Source: an uncultured Moraxellaceae bacterium
Lineage (GTDB): Bacteria; Pseudomonadota; Gammaproteobacteria; Pseudomonadales; Moraxellaceae
Assembly: GCA_937952925.1 (NCBI GenBank)
Contig: CALFYA010000106.1
Location: forward strand, 1-14,280
Direction of reading: 5' to 3'
Length of the DNA stretch: 14,280 nt
Both the position numbers and the translations under genes were made by a program. The notes under the pieces are model-generated. The model was not told the DNA's origin, ran no database searches, and worked only from the letters and a program-made list of their open reading frames with translations. Below are positions 14,085 to 14,280 of the stretch, piece by piece (within the stretch, counting starts at the first letter, position 1; each line of letters starts with the position of its first letter).

Positions 14085-14280
14085 AATATTGATGCAATTT
14101 CAGTAATTTCTTGCCTATGTTTAAACCCATCACTAAAATGTGATGCGGTAGGCATAAGAAACCATCAAAAGATGGGTGCTACGGATCAGTCCTTATTTTT
14201 TGGCAGGGTGTGCTGTGTCGCAATCAAATTTAACTCCTTGGATTCAAAGTTGAAGTGCAACACCCTATGAATTAAGGTGT
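14085..14280. other. non-coding, repeat-rich right end of window
   Basis: No coding sequence is supported. A two-tier hairpin is formed by TGCCTA (14112-14117) with TAGGCA (14149-14154) around CATCAC (14128-14133) with GTGATG (14140-14145). It is followed by CCATC-AAAA-GATGG (14162-14175), and ACCCATC (14125-14131) could alternatively pair with GATGGGT (14171-14177). AGGGTGT (14205-14211) is the exact complement of ACACCCT (14260-14266), and ACACC (14260-14264) also pairs with GGTGT (14276-14280). A T-run (14195-14201) follows the first group. It could be a terminator region, a structured leader of the next gene or the edge of a mobile element. Confidence 0.4.

Noticed and set aside
14205..14266. 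Miniature transposable element bounded by AGGGTGT / ACACCCT
   Set aside because: Arms of seven bases and a 62-base length are too little evidence, and no flanking target duplication is visible.
14085..14280. Rsm/Csr-type small RNA near the kinase cluster
   Set aside because: Only isolated GGA triplets are present (for example near 14183 and 14240), far fewer than the many stem-loop GGA motifs of RsmY/RsmZ.

Overview
The window looks like chromosomal DNA from a gammaproteobacterium of the order Pseudomonadales, possibly related to Moraxellaceae. The basis is a BarA/GacS-type tripartite hybrid kinase divergent from cysM (a neighbourhood I recall from Pseudomonas and Acinetobacter), a standard RNase R with a Lys-rich tail, sigma70-like promoters and CCA-encoding tRNA genes. 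This placement is inference from gene content; no rRNA or marker phylogeny is present. Coding density is high, and I see no transposase, phage gene or CRISPR array.

Layout, left to right. Positions 1-488 hold the C-terminal part of a c-type cytochrome (CAACH haem motif, then an FLHNGSV segment as in di-haem MauG/RoxA-like proteins), cut by the window edge. It converges through two hairpins on rnr (minus, 547-3012). Divergent from rnr is tRNA-Leu(CAG), with a good promoter and a 36-bp palindromic terminator. Next come a small Ala/Pro-rich lipoprotein (3560-3916), tRNA-Ser(GCT) and tRNA-Arg(ACG), each tRNA with its own 17-bp-spaced promoter, and an RDD-family membrane protein (4349-4942).

The middle is the most unusual part. 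hyi (hydroxypyruvate isomerase, minus, 4965-5753) and a glxR/garR-type tartronate semialdehyde reductase (minus, 7755-8609) act on either side of tartronate semialdehyde and are often neighbours. Here they are separated by two plus-strand tandem paralogues (5993-6781 and 6970-7758). Each paralogue encodes a secreted, stand-alone protein resembling the PilJ/NarX-type periplasmic sensor domain. Each carries two copies of a GxxRMxSxR-like motif similar to the nitrate-binding P-box of NarX/NarQ, and the copies have diverged at the key arginine. A factor-independent terminator separates the two genes.

The right part holds a minus-strand run of gacS/barA-like kinase, crotonase and glxR with very short gaps (31 nt and 19 nt), which suggests one transcript. 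Divergent from the kinase are cysM (plus, 12418-13320) and, two bases after its stop, a PolB-like 3'-5' exonuclease (13323-14084). The last ~200 bases carry no gene I can support but contain several inverted repeats.

Functionally, the window combines RNA turnover (RNase R), translation (three tRNAs), glyoxylate/hydroxypyruvate metabolism (hyi, glxR), acyl-CoA metabolism (crotonase), cysteine synthesis (cysM) and global signalling (gacS-like kinase). The best candidate for an undescribed system is the pair of P-box proteins. Whether they serve a sensor kinase, a transporter or the neighbouring metabolic genes cannot be told from sequence alone.
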